Assembly (NCBI GenBank): GCA_016928075.1
Contig: JAFGLJ010000042.1
Span: 1-64,000 of the forward strand
Direction: 5' to 3'
Source of the DNA: Bacteroidales bacterium
Lineage (GTDB): Bacteria > Bacteroidota > Bacteroidia > Bacteroidales > VadinHA17
Length of the DNA: 64,000 nucleotides
Under the pieces are notes generated by a model that was given only the letters and a program-made list of their open reading frames with translations, had not been told where the DNA came from and did no database searches. Below, piece by piece: positions 1 to 8,547 of the stretch. Position 1 is the stretch's first letter, and each line of letters begins with the position of its first letter. A program made the translations under genes and the position numbers.

Positions 1-112
1 AGGTTTCACGTTTCAGGTTTCACGTTTCAGGTTTCACGTTTCAGGTTTCACGTTTCAGGTTTCAGGTTTCAGGTTTCAGGTTTCAGGTTTCAGGTTTCAG
101 GTTTCAGGTTTC
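1..112. repeat. Tandem 7-bp/14-bp repeat array at window edge
   Basis: Four copies of the 14-mer AGGTTTCACGTTTC (1-56) are followed by eight perfect copies of the 7-mer AGGTTTC (57-112). The array touches the left edge of the window and may continue beyond it. The same 7-mer occurs in the opposite orientation at 3284-3323. Bases 113-260 hold no gene that I can support. Confidence 0.95.
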
Positions 113-260
113 AGGTTATAGAGGCGGAATTACTCTTAGGATATTGAATGATGTGCAAGCATCAATGTTGTTATAATCAACTCATATTCTCAACTTTATT
201 CAACTTTTTCAACCTCACTTTTATAGCTCAGTCTCTCAGTCTTATTTCCTGTGCCCTTTG

Positions 261-1670
261 CTATTGCACTGCAATCTCAAATATCTCATGGCGGTCCAGG
301 TTTTTCCAGTATAAAATTGCCTTTTGCCTTACCAGTTCCCAGTAGATATTACTGTCGAGGCCGTATATGAAATTGATTTCTTTTAGCTCATTTTTTATTT
401 CAGAAGCAATATCTTCATTCAGCTTTAACTTTATTGTCCTGTCCATATAAGTGAAGGATGCTTCAGGCCTGCTCTCATCATTTATCACTTTCAGAAGCCC
501 ATGCCCCGGAGTTGCACCGGAACTTACCTGTAAACCGTCATTCATGCAACTTACAGGGGTGACAGAACCGGCGTAGGATACGACATTCATTTCATCAACC
601 CCTATATGAAAATATTCCCTGGCCCTGACACCCATTTTTAAACCTATTATGGCATATATACCAAGATGCCGGTGCAATTCGTTTGTCAACACACCCGCTT
701 CGAATTCTTCCCTGCCATGCCTTGAAATTATATCAGGGATATACTCCTGGATATCAGGGAAATAAAATGATGTGTCTGTAGGTATATCCTTGAACATCTG
801 GTTCCTGTTAACCGTTCTACCTGAAAGAATGTCACAGATTATATCATCAGTTACCTTTTCAACGACAGGCCTGTAGAAAGAAATATTACCAAGCGAATCA
901 CCGGTAAACATTTCCGGAAAGTGAAGATAAACAGGGATCATATCATCTACAAGACCTAAAATAAAGTCATGATCTTTTTGAGAATCAAAAAGTTCAGCTG
1001 TTTTTTTAGCATATGGCGTATTGATATTTCCGATCTTTTGACGGAGGAGGCTGTCGTAAAACTCGGGGAAATAGTATCCAACCACTTTCACAGGGGTATT
1101 TTCCCGTATCATTTTCAGGGCTGATAATGTATCCAGTTCATAATTGAAGCCACCAAGCGGGTCAATGCCATCATTACTCCAGATAATATTTTTTACCTGG
1201 CTGAACAGCATAGGGCTATCTTCAGAAAACCGGTAAGCGGTATTTAGGCTTGCCAGTGAAATAAAGCTCACCGGGGTTTTTTCATGTTCAAGCACATAGC
1301 TCAGCACCTCGTAATAATCCTCAGCATTATCCGCACTTACCTCCATGGCATCGGCCCATTGAAAGTGCATGGGTAAAGCCATCTCCTTATATGCCGAGTT
1401 CCTGTTTATGCCTACCTTCAATCCCTGGTGGTAATAATGTTCAAGCAAAGCCCTGACTTTTATGTATGCATCTTCAGCCGGCATAACACCTCCGGATGCT
1501 ATGATTGCCAGGACCCTCACGTCGGGCGAAGCAAGAAGCATATTTATAGCCTTGAGGTCATCCATCCCTGCGTCAGTATCTATGATAACATAGTGTGAAG
1601 GTTTCCATGGATGGGCAAATAATATTTGTGAGCACAGTATAAATAAAAAAGCACCTAAAATCTTCTTCAT
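261..1670 (-). CDS. Secreted nucleoside hydrolase fused to FmdE-like domain
   Basis: Numbering starts at the Met at 1670, which begins a clean signal peptide (MKK, hydrophobic core, LFA). A start 12 codons upstream is possible but would spoil the signal. The N-terminal part (about 25-310) has the inosine/uridine-preferring nucleoside hydrolase calcium-binding motif DTDAGMDD at residues 31-38, the place of the family DTDPGxDD. That family cleaves N-glycosidic bonds of ribonucleosides. The C-terminal part (about 325-455) does not belong to that fold. It reads like FmdE, the E subunit family of formylmethanofuran dehydrogenase: an HLG motif near residue 336, then SCMNDGLQ with Cys375, then GATPGHG. 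At 469 residues it is about 150 longer than ordinary nucleoside hydrolases. It is divergent from the haem-SUMF1 fusion gene, 101 bp away. The substrate is unknown. Domain calls are by motif only and the FmdE call is the less certain. Confidence 0.8.
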   Translation of the reverse strand: MKKILGAFLFILCSQILFAHPWKPSHYVIIDTDAGMDDLKAINMLLASPDVRVLAIIASGGVMPAEDAYIKVRALLEHYYHQGLKVGINRNSAYKEMALPMHFQWADAMEVSADNAEDYYEVLSYVLEHEKTPVSFISLASLNTAYRFSEDSPMLFSQVKNIIWSNDGIDPLGGFNYELDTLSALKMIRENTPVKVVGYYFPEFYDSLLRQKIGNINTPYAKKTAELFDSQKDHDFILGLVDDMIPVYLHFPEMFTGDSLGNISFYRPVVEKVTDDIICDILSGRTVNRNQMFKDIPTDTSFYFPDIQEYIPDIISRHGREEFEAGVLTNELHRHLGIYAIIGLKMGVRAREYFHIGVDEMNVVSYAGSVTPVSCMNDGLQVSSGATPGHGLLKVINDESRPEASFTYMDRTIKLKLNEDIASEIKNELKEINFIYGLDSNIYWELVRQKAILYWKNLDRHEIFEIAVQ

Positions 1671-1771
1671 AATTCTTAGATATAATATGCGACTGTAAAA
1701 ATACACAAATGTCGTGCCCAGATGAAAAAGTTTTTTCTATATTGAGCGATCATTCATCCGAAGCAAGGTAA

Positions 1772-3298
1772 ATGAATAAATTCTGGATTATTTTTCTACC
1801 TGGTGTAGTGCTTGGTATGCTCCTCATCCTCGGAAGCAACAAGGCTATCAAGGTTACTTCCAAAAATGAATTCTGTGCCAGCTGTCATATTCATCCACAG
1901 GCTACAACATCATGGAAACAATCAGTACATTACATAACAAGGTCGGGGGATAAAACCGGATGTATTGAATGTCATTTGCCACCCAAAGGACAGGGTCATT
2001 TACCGGCCAAGATAAAGACAGGTACCAGGGATCTCTGGGGCCAGTTATTCAAGGATCCGGAAAGTTTCGACTGGGAAGAAAAATCAATGCTTGAAAATGC
2101 CAGGAAGCATGTACCGGAAAGTTCGTGTCTTTATTGCCATGAAACATTATTTACACCTGAATTATCAAAGGAAGGGGAGGAAGCCCACCTTTATTATGAC
2201 CAGACTGAAAAAACCAATGATCTGCACTGCATAAATTGCCACCTGAATGCCGGGCACTATATCGAGGGTTATACCCATGAGGGTAATGAATCATTCGGGA
2301 TGCAGAAGGAAGAGCCTGAAATAACTTATGATGAACCGGCAAAGGTTATATCTTTTAAATCATTTACTGAATATATTCCGGGTTCGTCCGTTTCATTTGA
2401 AATGATAGCAATTCCCGGGGGTGACTTTAATATGGGAAGTCCTGATGATGAGCCCTTCAGGGATGAGGATGAAGGACCGCAGGTCAGAGTGAAGATCACT
2501 CCTTTTTTTATGGGAAAGGTTGAGGTAACATGGGATGAATACCTTGCTTTTTATGCCCGGACATCTTCTGAAGGGCGCAGCACGGATACAGAGGGCAGCA
2601 GGTCGGTACCTGATGCTGATGTGATTAGCGGGGCCACACCTCCGTACGGGCAGCCTGACCAGAACTGGGGGATGGGAGACCGACCGGTTATTTCCATTAC
2701 CCATCATGCTGCCGAGACTTACTGTAAATGGCTGAGCATCGTAACCGGGAAGACCTACCGCCTGCCTACAGAAGCCGAATGGGAATATGCTTGCAGGGCC
2801 GGGACGGAGTCTCCATATTTTTTTGAAGGTGATCCAAAAGACTTCCAGCGCATGGGCATTTTAGCTTCTATCAGAAAAAATGATACAACAAAAATTAATA
2901 CATTTGTTGTATACAAGGGTAATAGTCCTGCAAAAACACAGGAACCGTCAGCAATCAAACCAAATCCTTTTGGTTTGAAAAATATGCCGGGTAATGTGGC
3001 GGAATTTTGCTCTGACTGGTATTCAGAGAGTACATATTCAATGTACCCTGATTCGATAGTGACAGACCCTAAAGGGCCGCCATCAGGCGAAGAAAAAGTA
3101 ATAAGGGGAGGATCATTCAGGGATGAAGCAGGTAACCTGAGATCAGCTGCGCGCGATCACACAAGGACAGAACAGTGGCTGAGAACAGACCCTCAGATAC
3201 CAAAGAGCAAATGGTGGTATTCAGATTGTTATCACGTGGGATTCAGGGTGGTTTGTGAATATGATGAGAAAACAGGCAACCTTAAACCTGAAACCTGA
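1772..3298 (+). CDS. NapC/NirT-type tetrahaem cytochrome fused to SUMF1 domain
   Basis: The protein has an N-terminal membrane anchor (residues 4-22) followed by four CxxCH haem-binding motifs at Cys35, Cys64, Cys119 and Cys153. This is the layout of NapC/NirT/NrfH membrane cytochromes, which pass electrons from menaquinol to periplasmic reductases. After a linker, residues 208-500 form a formylglycine-generating-enzyme/sulfatase-modifying-factor domain: FEMIAIPGGDFNMGS, RLPTEAEWEYACRAG, PGNVAEF, VIRGGSF and a closing GFRVV. SUMF1 domains in bacteria either activate sulfatases or act as non-enzymatic ligand-binding modules (C-type-lectin fold). The catalytic cysteines of true FGE are not obvious here, so a structural or binding role is plausible. 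The last codons run into the AAACCTG repeat array, so the C-terminus NLKPET is partly repeat-encoded. A periplasmic location is inferred. Confidence 0.85.
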   Translation: MNKFWIIFLPGVVLGMLLILGSNKAIKVTSKNEFCASCHIHPQATTSWKQSVHYITRSGDKTGCIECHLPPKGQGHLPAKIKTGTRDLWGQLFKDPESFDWEEKSMLENARKHVPESSCLYCHETLFTPELSKEGEEAHLYYDQTEKTNDLHCINCHLNAGHYIEGYTHEGNESFGMQKEEPEITYDEPAKVISFKSFTEYIPGSSVSFEMIAIPGGDFNMGSPDDEPFRDEDEGPQVRVKITPFFMGKVEVTWDEYLAFYARTSSEGRSTDTEGSRSVPDADVISGATPPYGQPDQNWGMGDRPVISITHHAAETYCKWLSIVTGKTYRLPTEAEWEYACRAGTESPYFFEGDPKDFQRMGILASIRKNDTTKINTFVVYKGNSPAKTQEPSAIKPNPFGLKNMPGNVAEFCSDWYSESTYSMYPDSIVTDPKGPPSGEEKVIRGGSFRDEAGNLRSAARDHTRTEQWLRTDPQIPKSKWWYSDCYHVGFRVVCEYDEKTGNLKPET

Positions 3299-3323
3299 AA
3301 CTTGAAACCTGAAACTTGAAACC
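3284..3323. repeat. Short AAACCTG/AAACTTG repeat array
   Basis: About five and a half heptamer units alternate between AAACCTG and AAACTTG. The unit is the reverse complement of the AGGTTTC array at 1-112. The array overlaps the last five codons and stop of the upstream cytochrome fusion gene and ends 14 bp before the next start codon. Confidence 0.9.
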
Positions 3324-3337
3324 AATAACTCATAACT

Positions 3338-4684
3338 ATGAAAAATTCCATATCACGCCGTAACTTCCTTGGCAAAGCCGCAGCTGCAGGTGCAGCTGGT
3401 GCAATAATCCCTTCATTCTTGAACTCATGTGCCCCGGATGGCAGGATGAAAGATGTAGTAAATCCTGAGTTCCTTGACCAGGCACCGGACGGCCCGGAAT
3501 TAAAAGCCGGTCTCATAGGCTGTGGAGGCCGTGGCACAGGGGCTGCGATTGATTTCCTTTCAGCCGGACCAAACCTTAAAGTAACTGCACTGGGAGATGT
3601 ATTTACCGACAGGCTCAATTCATGCAGGGAAAGACTTAAAGAACAAAAAGAAAATGAAGTTGCAGATGAGAACTGCTTCATTGGCTTTGATGCCTTTCAA
3701 AACGTCATAGACTCGGGAGTTGATATAATAATTCTTGCCACGCCACCTTTCTTCAGACCCGAGCATTTTGCTGCTGCAATAGATGCACGAAAACATGTTT
3801 TCATGGAAAAGCCGGTGGCTGTTGATCCTACCGGAGCACGGTCAATTATGGCTACTGCAAAAAAAGCCGAAAGCATGGGACTGAGTGTAGTAACGGGAAC
3901 CCAGCGCAGGCACCAGAGAGATTATGCCAATACATATGCACAGGTTGCTGCCGGGGCTATAGGTGAGATAGTAAGTGCGAACTGCTACTGGAACCAGAGT
4001 AAATTGTGGCACCGTGATCCAAACGCAGAGTGGACGGAAATGGAATATATGATACGCGACTGGGTGAACTGGTGCTGGCTCTCGGGTGATCATATAGTGG
4101 AACAACATGTCCATAACCTGGATGTCATAAACTGGTTTACAGGAAAACATCCTGTGAAGGCTGTCGGATTCGGTTCGCGCCACAGGAGGGTAACAGGTGA
4201 CCAGTTTGATAATTTCAGTGTCGATTTTGTTCTCGATAATGGCATTCACGTACACAGTATGTGCAGGCAGATAAATGGCTGTGAAAACAATGTTTCAGAG
4301 TACATACACGGTACATTCGGATCGTCTAACTGCATTAATTCAATTGTTGACCTCAATGGAGAAGAAATCTGGAAGTATAATTACCCCCTGAACGAAGAGG
4401 GAGAAGAGACCAACAATGTTAAGGTCAGTCCCTATGTACAGGAACATATCGACCTTGTAACTGCAATCAGGACAGATAAGCCGTTCAATGAAGCAGAAAA
4501 CACGGCTATTTCTACAATGGCAGGTATCATGGGCAGGATTTCATCATACACGGGTAAGCTGGTTACATGGGATGAAATGATGAATTCAGATCTGAAGCTC
4601 GGACCAAAGGTTTTCGAATTCGGAGCGGTTGACATTACAAAAAAAGTTCCTGTCCCCGGTGAACCTTATGAGCACAATGCGTAG
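3338..4684 (+). CDS. Tat-exported Gfo/Idh/MocA family oxidoreductase
   Basis: The N-terminus carries a twin-arginine motif (SRRNFLG, residues 6-12), a hydrophobic alanine-rich stretch and a possible lipobox ending at Cys31. This predicts a Tat-exported lipoprotein folded with its nucleotide before export. The Rossmann motif GCGGRG lies at 61-66 and the family EKP motif at 157-159. Gfo/Idh/MocA enzymes oxidise or reduce sugars and sugar derivatives with NAD(P), and Tat-secreted members often act in glycan breakdown with a tightly bound cofactor. Length (448 residues) is normal for this subgroup. It overlaps the following mutarotase-symporter gene by a few bases, so the two are probably co-transcribed. 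The substrate is unknown, though the context suggests an amino sugar or sialic-acid derivative. Confidence 0.85.
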   Translation: MKNSISRRNFLGKAAAAGAAGAIIPSFLNSCAPDGRMKDVVNPEFLDQAPDGPELKAGLIGCGGRGTGAAIDFLSAGPNLKVTALGDVFTDRLNSCRERLKEQKENEVADENCFIGFDAFQNVIDSGVDIIILATPPFFRPEHFAAAIDARKHVFMEKPVAVDPTGARSIMATAKKAESMGLSVVTGTQRRHQRDYANTYAQVAAGAIGEIVSANCYWNQSKLWHRDPNAEWTEMEYMIRDWVNWCWLSGDHIVEQHVHNLDVINWFTGKHPVKAVGFGSRHRRVTGDQFDNFSVDFVLDNGIHVHSMCRQINGCENNVSEYIHGTFGSSNCINSIVDLNGEEIWKYNYPLNEEGEETNNVKVSPYVQEHIDLVTAIRTDKPFNEAENTAISTMAGIMGRISSYTGKLVTWDEMMNSDLKLGPKVFEFGAVDITKKVPVPGEPYEHNA

Positions 4685-7355
4685 ACTGCTGTTATTAGCA
4701 GTTATTGCTGTATTACTGAATGCTTGCTCTTACAACGAACCATTCAGAAATAATATAAGGTGGGAGGAGCTTACAGAATTACCTCCTGCTCCGGGCATGG
4801 ATGTCCAGTATGGTCTTGCCGGTCACTTCGCAGGTGCATCGGGTGATGTTATAATAGTAGCCGGTGGGGCCAATTTCCCGGATAAACCTGTTCAGGATGG
4901 AGGTAAAAAAGTATACCATGATGATATTTTTGTTCTTAGGAATGACGGTCCAGGAAATTATATATGGGAATCAGGTTTTTCATTGGATGAGGGTCTTGCC
5001 TACGGAGTTACGGTACCCTGGAATGATGGTATACTCTGCATAGGAGGGAGAAACAGCTGCGGACCTTCATCAGGTGTCTTTCACCTGAGCTGGGATAAGG
5101 TGGAAAACAAAATCAGGCAGGTAGATTATCCGGATTTACCTTTTGGTATTTATGATATGGGAGGTGATATAGCGGATGGTGTTATTTACCTGGCAGGAGG
5201 TTATATCGAAGGCAAGGCAACCAGTTCATTTCTGAAACTCGATCTTAACAGTGCAGAAATACCTGAGCTAAAATGGGAGGTGCTGGATGATTTTCCGGGA
5301 CCAGCACGGATCCAACCTGTTCTGATCAGTCAAAATGCTGCTGAGGAAAAACATCTTTACCTGGTCAGTGGCTCATCCCATCCCGGGGGATCCGATCCCA
5401 TAATTCTTACTGATTGTCTTGAATATAATCCTAAAACAGGTCTCTGGACGAACAGAGGTCCCATAGCGGCAGAAGGAGGAGAACCATATTCACTCCATGG
5501 CGCGGCGGGCATTGGTTTGGGAGTGCAGCATATCATGTTTATCGGGGGAGTAAATAAAGAGGTCTTTAACAGGGCATTAGAGAGGGAAAGGGAGCTGGAG
5601 AAAGCAATAAATGAAGGAAACGAGTCATTAATAAGCCGTTTGCAGCAGGAAAAGTACGAATATTTGACAATGAATCCTGCAGATTATAAATTCAACAGCG
5701 ATGTGCTGGTATATCATACCATTACCAGTACCTGGTCTGTGGTAGGTGAATATCCTTACCCACCCACTGCAGGAGCGGCCATGGTAAAAATGGGAGACAG
5801 GTGGTTTATCATCAGTGGTGAAATAAAACCGGGAGTGCGCACTCCCGGGGTCTATTCTGGTTATTTTGATAACCGACCCTCACTGGGAGTCGTTAACTGG
5901 ATGGTTATCATAGTGTATCTTATTGGCATGTTGTTACTGGGTTATTTCTTTATGAGAAGGGAAAAGGGGACAGATGACTTCTTCAAGGCAGGAGGACGGG
6001 TTCCCTGGTGGGTTGCAGGGGTGAGTATTTTTGCCACCATGTTGAGTGCCATTACCTTTATGTCAATTCCTGCTAAGACTTATGCCACCAACTGGTTATA
6101 TTTCCCAATGGCCGTGACAATATTTATAATGGCCTGGCCCGTGGTCAGGTATTACCTTCCTTTCTTCAGGCGTCTTAATGTGACTACGGCTTATGAATAT
6201 CTTGAAAGAAGATTCAACTATGGGGCCCGGGCACTGGCAAGCGTCCTTTTCCTCATTTTCATGACCGCCCGAATGGCTCTTGTATTATTCCTCCCTTCAC
6301 TGGCACTCACTGCAGTTACAGGAATAAGCATTTATACCTGCATCATACTTATGGGTGTGGTTACAGTGATTTATTGCACGATGGGAGGAGTTGAGGCGGT
6401 TGTATGGGGAGATTTCATACAGGGAATAGTACTGTTCGGAGGGTCGATTATTGCCGTGATTTTTATGGTAAGTGGAACTGAGGGTGGCCTTTCAGCGGTC
6501 ATAGATATCACCGTTGAAGAGAGTAAGATGAAAACATTTGACCTGGCTTTTAACCTGACGAGAGCAACATTCTGGGTCGTGTTGCTGGGAGGCCTTGCCA
6601 ATAACCTAATCTCATACAGTGCCGACCAGGCAGTTATCCAGAGGTACCTGACAACAAGCAATGAGAGGCAGGCAGCCAAAAGTATATGGATGAACGGTGT
6701 CCTCAGTATTATTGTTTCCTTTATATTCTATTTTATAGGGACGGCACTTTTTGCTTACTTCAGAACCCATCCCCTGGAACTGAATATGGCAATGGAAAAT
6801 CCTGATTCAATATTTCCACATTTCATAATGGCCAGGTTGCCGGTTGGTATAGCCGGATTGCTCATAGCGGCTATTTTCTCAGCTACAATGTCGACAGTAT
6901 CTTCCAATATTAACTCGATATCAACAGCCTTTATTACTGATTTCTACAAAAAGCTTTTTCCTGGACGATCCGACAGGACGAACCTGCTGATGGCACGCAT
7001 AGCAGGTATTGTGGCAGGTGCACTTGGCGTTGTATTTGCACTGCTCATGGCAACATGGAATATACTTTCGCTTTTTGACTTTTTCAATGTTATACTGGGA
7101 TTACTGGCCAGCGGACTGGCAGGCTTATTTGCCATGGGAATCTTCTTCAAAAGTATAAGCTCCATAGGTGCAATATCGGGCTTTGTCCTAGGTACAATAA
7201 CCCTTTTTGTTATAAGGGACACCACCGATTTACATTTCCTGCTCTATGGTTTTATTGGCATTTTAACCACTGTTATTATAGCTTTAATAATAAGCATTAT
7301 ATTCAGAAACAAGAAAGACATTTATAGATTGACATACAGAACAATTAATAAATAA
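4677..7355 (+). CDS. Permuted mutarotase (kelch) fused to sodium:solute symporter
   Basis: The chosen start (4677) gives a lipoprotein signal, MRRLLLLAV through LLNAC with the lipobox Cys at 17. In-frame starts at 4668 and 4629 also exist, and all overlap the upstream gene. Residues about 25-395 form a kelch-like beta propeller resembling the cyclically permuted mutarotase family related to N-acetylneuraminate epimerase NanM: repeated GG blades such as VAGGANFPDKP, CIGGRNSCGP and LAGGYIEGKA. From about residue 405 to the end is a multi-pass solute:sodium symporter (SSS) domain with roughly 13 hydrophobic segments, including GGRVPWWVAGVSIFATMLSA and FSATMSTVSSNINS. In such fusions the periplasmic propeller would present the right anomer to the carrier. 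The epimerase follows 4 bp downstream, supporting sialic acid or a related amino sugar as cargo. The mutarotase subclass is assigned by resemblance only. Confidence 0.85.
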   Translation: MRRLLLLAVIAVLLNACSYNEPFRNNIRWEELTELPPAPGMDVQYGLAGHFAGASGDVIIVAGGANFPDKPVQDGGKKVYHDDIFVLRNDGPGNYIWESGFSLDEGLAYGVTVPWNDGILCIGGRNSCGPSSGVFHLSWDKVENKIRQVDYPDLPFGIYDMGGDIADGVIYLAGGYIEGKATSSFLKLDLNSAEIPELKWEVLDDFPGPARIQPVLISQNAAEEKHLYLVSGSSHPGGSDPIILTDCLEYNPKTGLWTNRGPIAAEGGEPYSLHGAAGIGLGVQHIMFIGGVNKEVFNRALERERELEKAINEGNESLISRLQQEKYEYLTMNPADYKFNSDVLVYHTITSTWSVVGEYPYPPTAGAAMVKMGDRWFIISGEIKPGVRTPGVYSGYFDNRPSLGVVNWMVIIVYLIGMLLLGYFFMRREKGTDDFFKAGGRVPWWVAGVSIFATMLSAITFMSIPAKTYATNWLYFPMAVTIFIMAWPVVRYYLPFFRRLNVTTAYEYLERRFNYGARALASVLFLIFMTARMALVLFLPSLALTAVTGISIYTCIILMGVVTVIYCTMGGVEAVVWGDFIQGIVLFGGSIIAVIFMVSGTEGGLSAVIDITVEESKMKTFDLAFNLTRATFWVVLLGGLANNLISYSADQAVIQRYLTTSNERQAAKSIWMNGVLSIIVSFIFYFIGTALFAYFRTHPLELNMAMENPDSIFPHFIMARLPVGIAGLLIAAIFSATMSTVSSNINSISTAFITDFYKKLFPGRSDRTNLLMARIAGIVAGALGVVFALLMATWNILSLFDFFNVILGLLASGLAGLFAMGIFFKSISSIGAISGFVLGTITLFVIRDTTDLHFLLYGFIGILTTVIIALIISIIFRNKKDIYRLTYRTINK

Positions 7356-7359
7356 GAAA

Positions 7360-8547
7360 ATGTTGCCCGGTGATGAAATAATAAGAAGGTATACACAAAT
7401 TTACAGGGATGGACTTCTTGATGATATAATACCCTTCTGGTTAAAAAACAGCATAGATGATCAATATGGGGGTTACCTTATTTGCCTTAATAGAGATGGG
7501 TCGCTTATCGACACTGATAAGGGAGTGTGGCAGACAGGAAGATTTATATGGATGCTGGCAAGTTTATATAATGATGTTGAGAAAAAGGATGAATGGTTAC
7601 AGGCGGCACTTAATGGTGCTGATTTCCTGATGAAATATGGGTTTGACACTGATGGCAGGATGTTTTTTCAATTATCACGCGAAGGACTGCCTGTGCGCAA
7701 GAGAAGATATGTTTTTTCAGAAGCATTTGCCGCAATCGCATTTGCTGCCCTCTACAGGGCAACCTCCGATGAAAAATATATGTTAAAAGCAAAGGAGTGC
7801 TTTGATATATATTACCGTTATACAACGGTTCCCGGCCTGATCAGCCCAAAATTTACTGCCGACAGGCAGATGAAAAGCCTGGGTGTGCCAATGATTGGCA
7901 TTGTCACGGCACAGGAGATGAGAAAAAACCTTAACGACAGCTCATACAACAGTTATATTGATGACTGGATTAACGAGATAAAGTCAGATTTCATCAAACC
8001 TGAGTGGGAGGCTGTAATGGAAAATGTGGGACAGGACGGGAGCATAATTGATCATTTTGACGGTCGTATATTGAACCCCGGTCATGCTATTGAGGCTGCA
8101 TGGTTTATTCTGGCTGAAGCCGGATACCGGGGTGGTGATAAAGGACTGGTGCAGACAGCAAGCTCAATGATCGACTGGATGTGGAAAAGGGGTTGGGACA
8201 ATGAATACGGCGGTATATTATATTTTGTTGATCTTAAAGGGCTACCGGTACAGGAATACTGGCACGATATGAAATTCTGGTGGCCTCATAATGAAACAAT
8301 TATAGCCACTCTAATGGCATATGAAGCAACAGGTGAAAAACGGTATTTTGACTGGTTCGAGATGATACATGATTATTCATTCAAGAATTTTTCCGACAAT
8401 GAATATGGAGAATGGTTTGGTTACCTTCATCGCGACGGAAGATTATCAGTTCCGGTTAAGGGTAATATCTGGAAAGGTCCTTTTCATGTACCAAGGATGT
8501 ATTTGAAAGTGTGGCAAACTCTGGAAAGGATCGTGTCAAAAAATTGA
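7360..8547 (+). CDS. N-acylglucosamine 2-epimerase family protein
   Basis: A 395-residue (alpha/alpha)6-barrel protein of the AGE/RenBP family, which interconverts N-acetylmannosamine and N-acetylglucosamine. It matches the family in length and in conserved histidine-containing blocks: NPGHAIE (His242), WWPHNE (His310) and GYLHRDG (His357). N-terminal WQTGRFIWML also fits. No signal peptide is present, so it is cytoplasmic. It lies 4 bp after the mutarotase-symporter gene and is surely in the same transcript. In sialic-acid catabolism this step follows the aldolase NanA, which is not in this window. Related family members epimerise cellobiose or mannose, so the precise substrate is inferred from context. 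Its stop codon directly abuts that of the convergent DUF2179 gene. Confidence 0.88.
   Translation: MLPGDEIIRRYTQIYRDGLLDDIIPFWLKNSIDDQYGGYLICLNRDGSLIDTDKGVWQTGRFIWMLASLYNDVEKKDEWLQAALNGADFLMKYGFDTDGRMFFQLSREGLPVRKRRYVFSEAFAAIAFAALYRATSDEKYMLKAKECFDIYYRYTTVPGLISPKFTADRQMKSLGVPMIGIVTAQEMRKNLNDSSYNSYIDDWINEIKSDFIKPEWEAVMENVGQDGSIIDHFDGRILNPGHAIEAAWFILAEAGYRGGDKGLVQTASSMIDWMWKRGWDNEYGGILYFVDLKGLPVQEYWHDMKFWWPHNETIIATLMAYEATGEKRYFDWFEMIHDYSFKNFSDNEYGEWFGYLHRDGRLSVPVKGNIWKGPFHVPRMYLKVWQTLERIVSKN

Noticed and set aside
1..112. CRISPR array
   Set aside because: Units are 7 or 14 bp with no spacers and no cas genes nearby. It is a simple tandem repeat.
3232..3681. 149-codon minus-strand frame over the repeat and Tat oxidoreductase start
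   Set aside because: It is a shadow: its sequence follows the repeat array and the opposite strand of a clear gene, with no family features.
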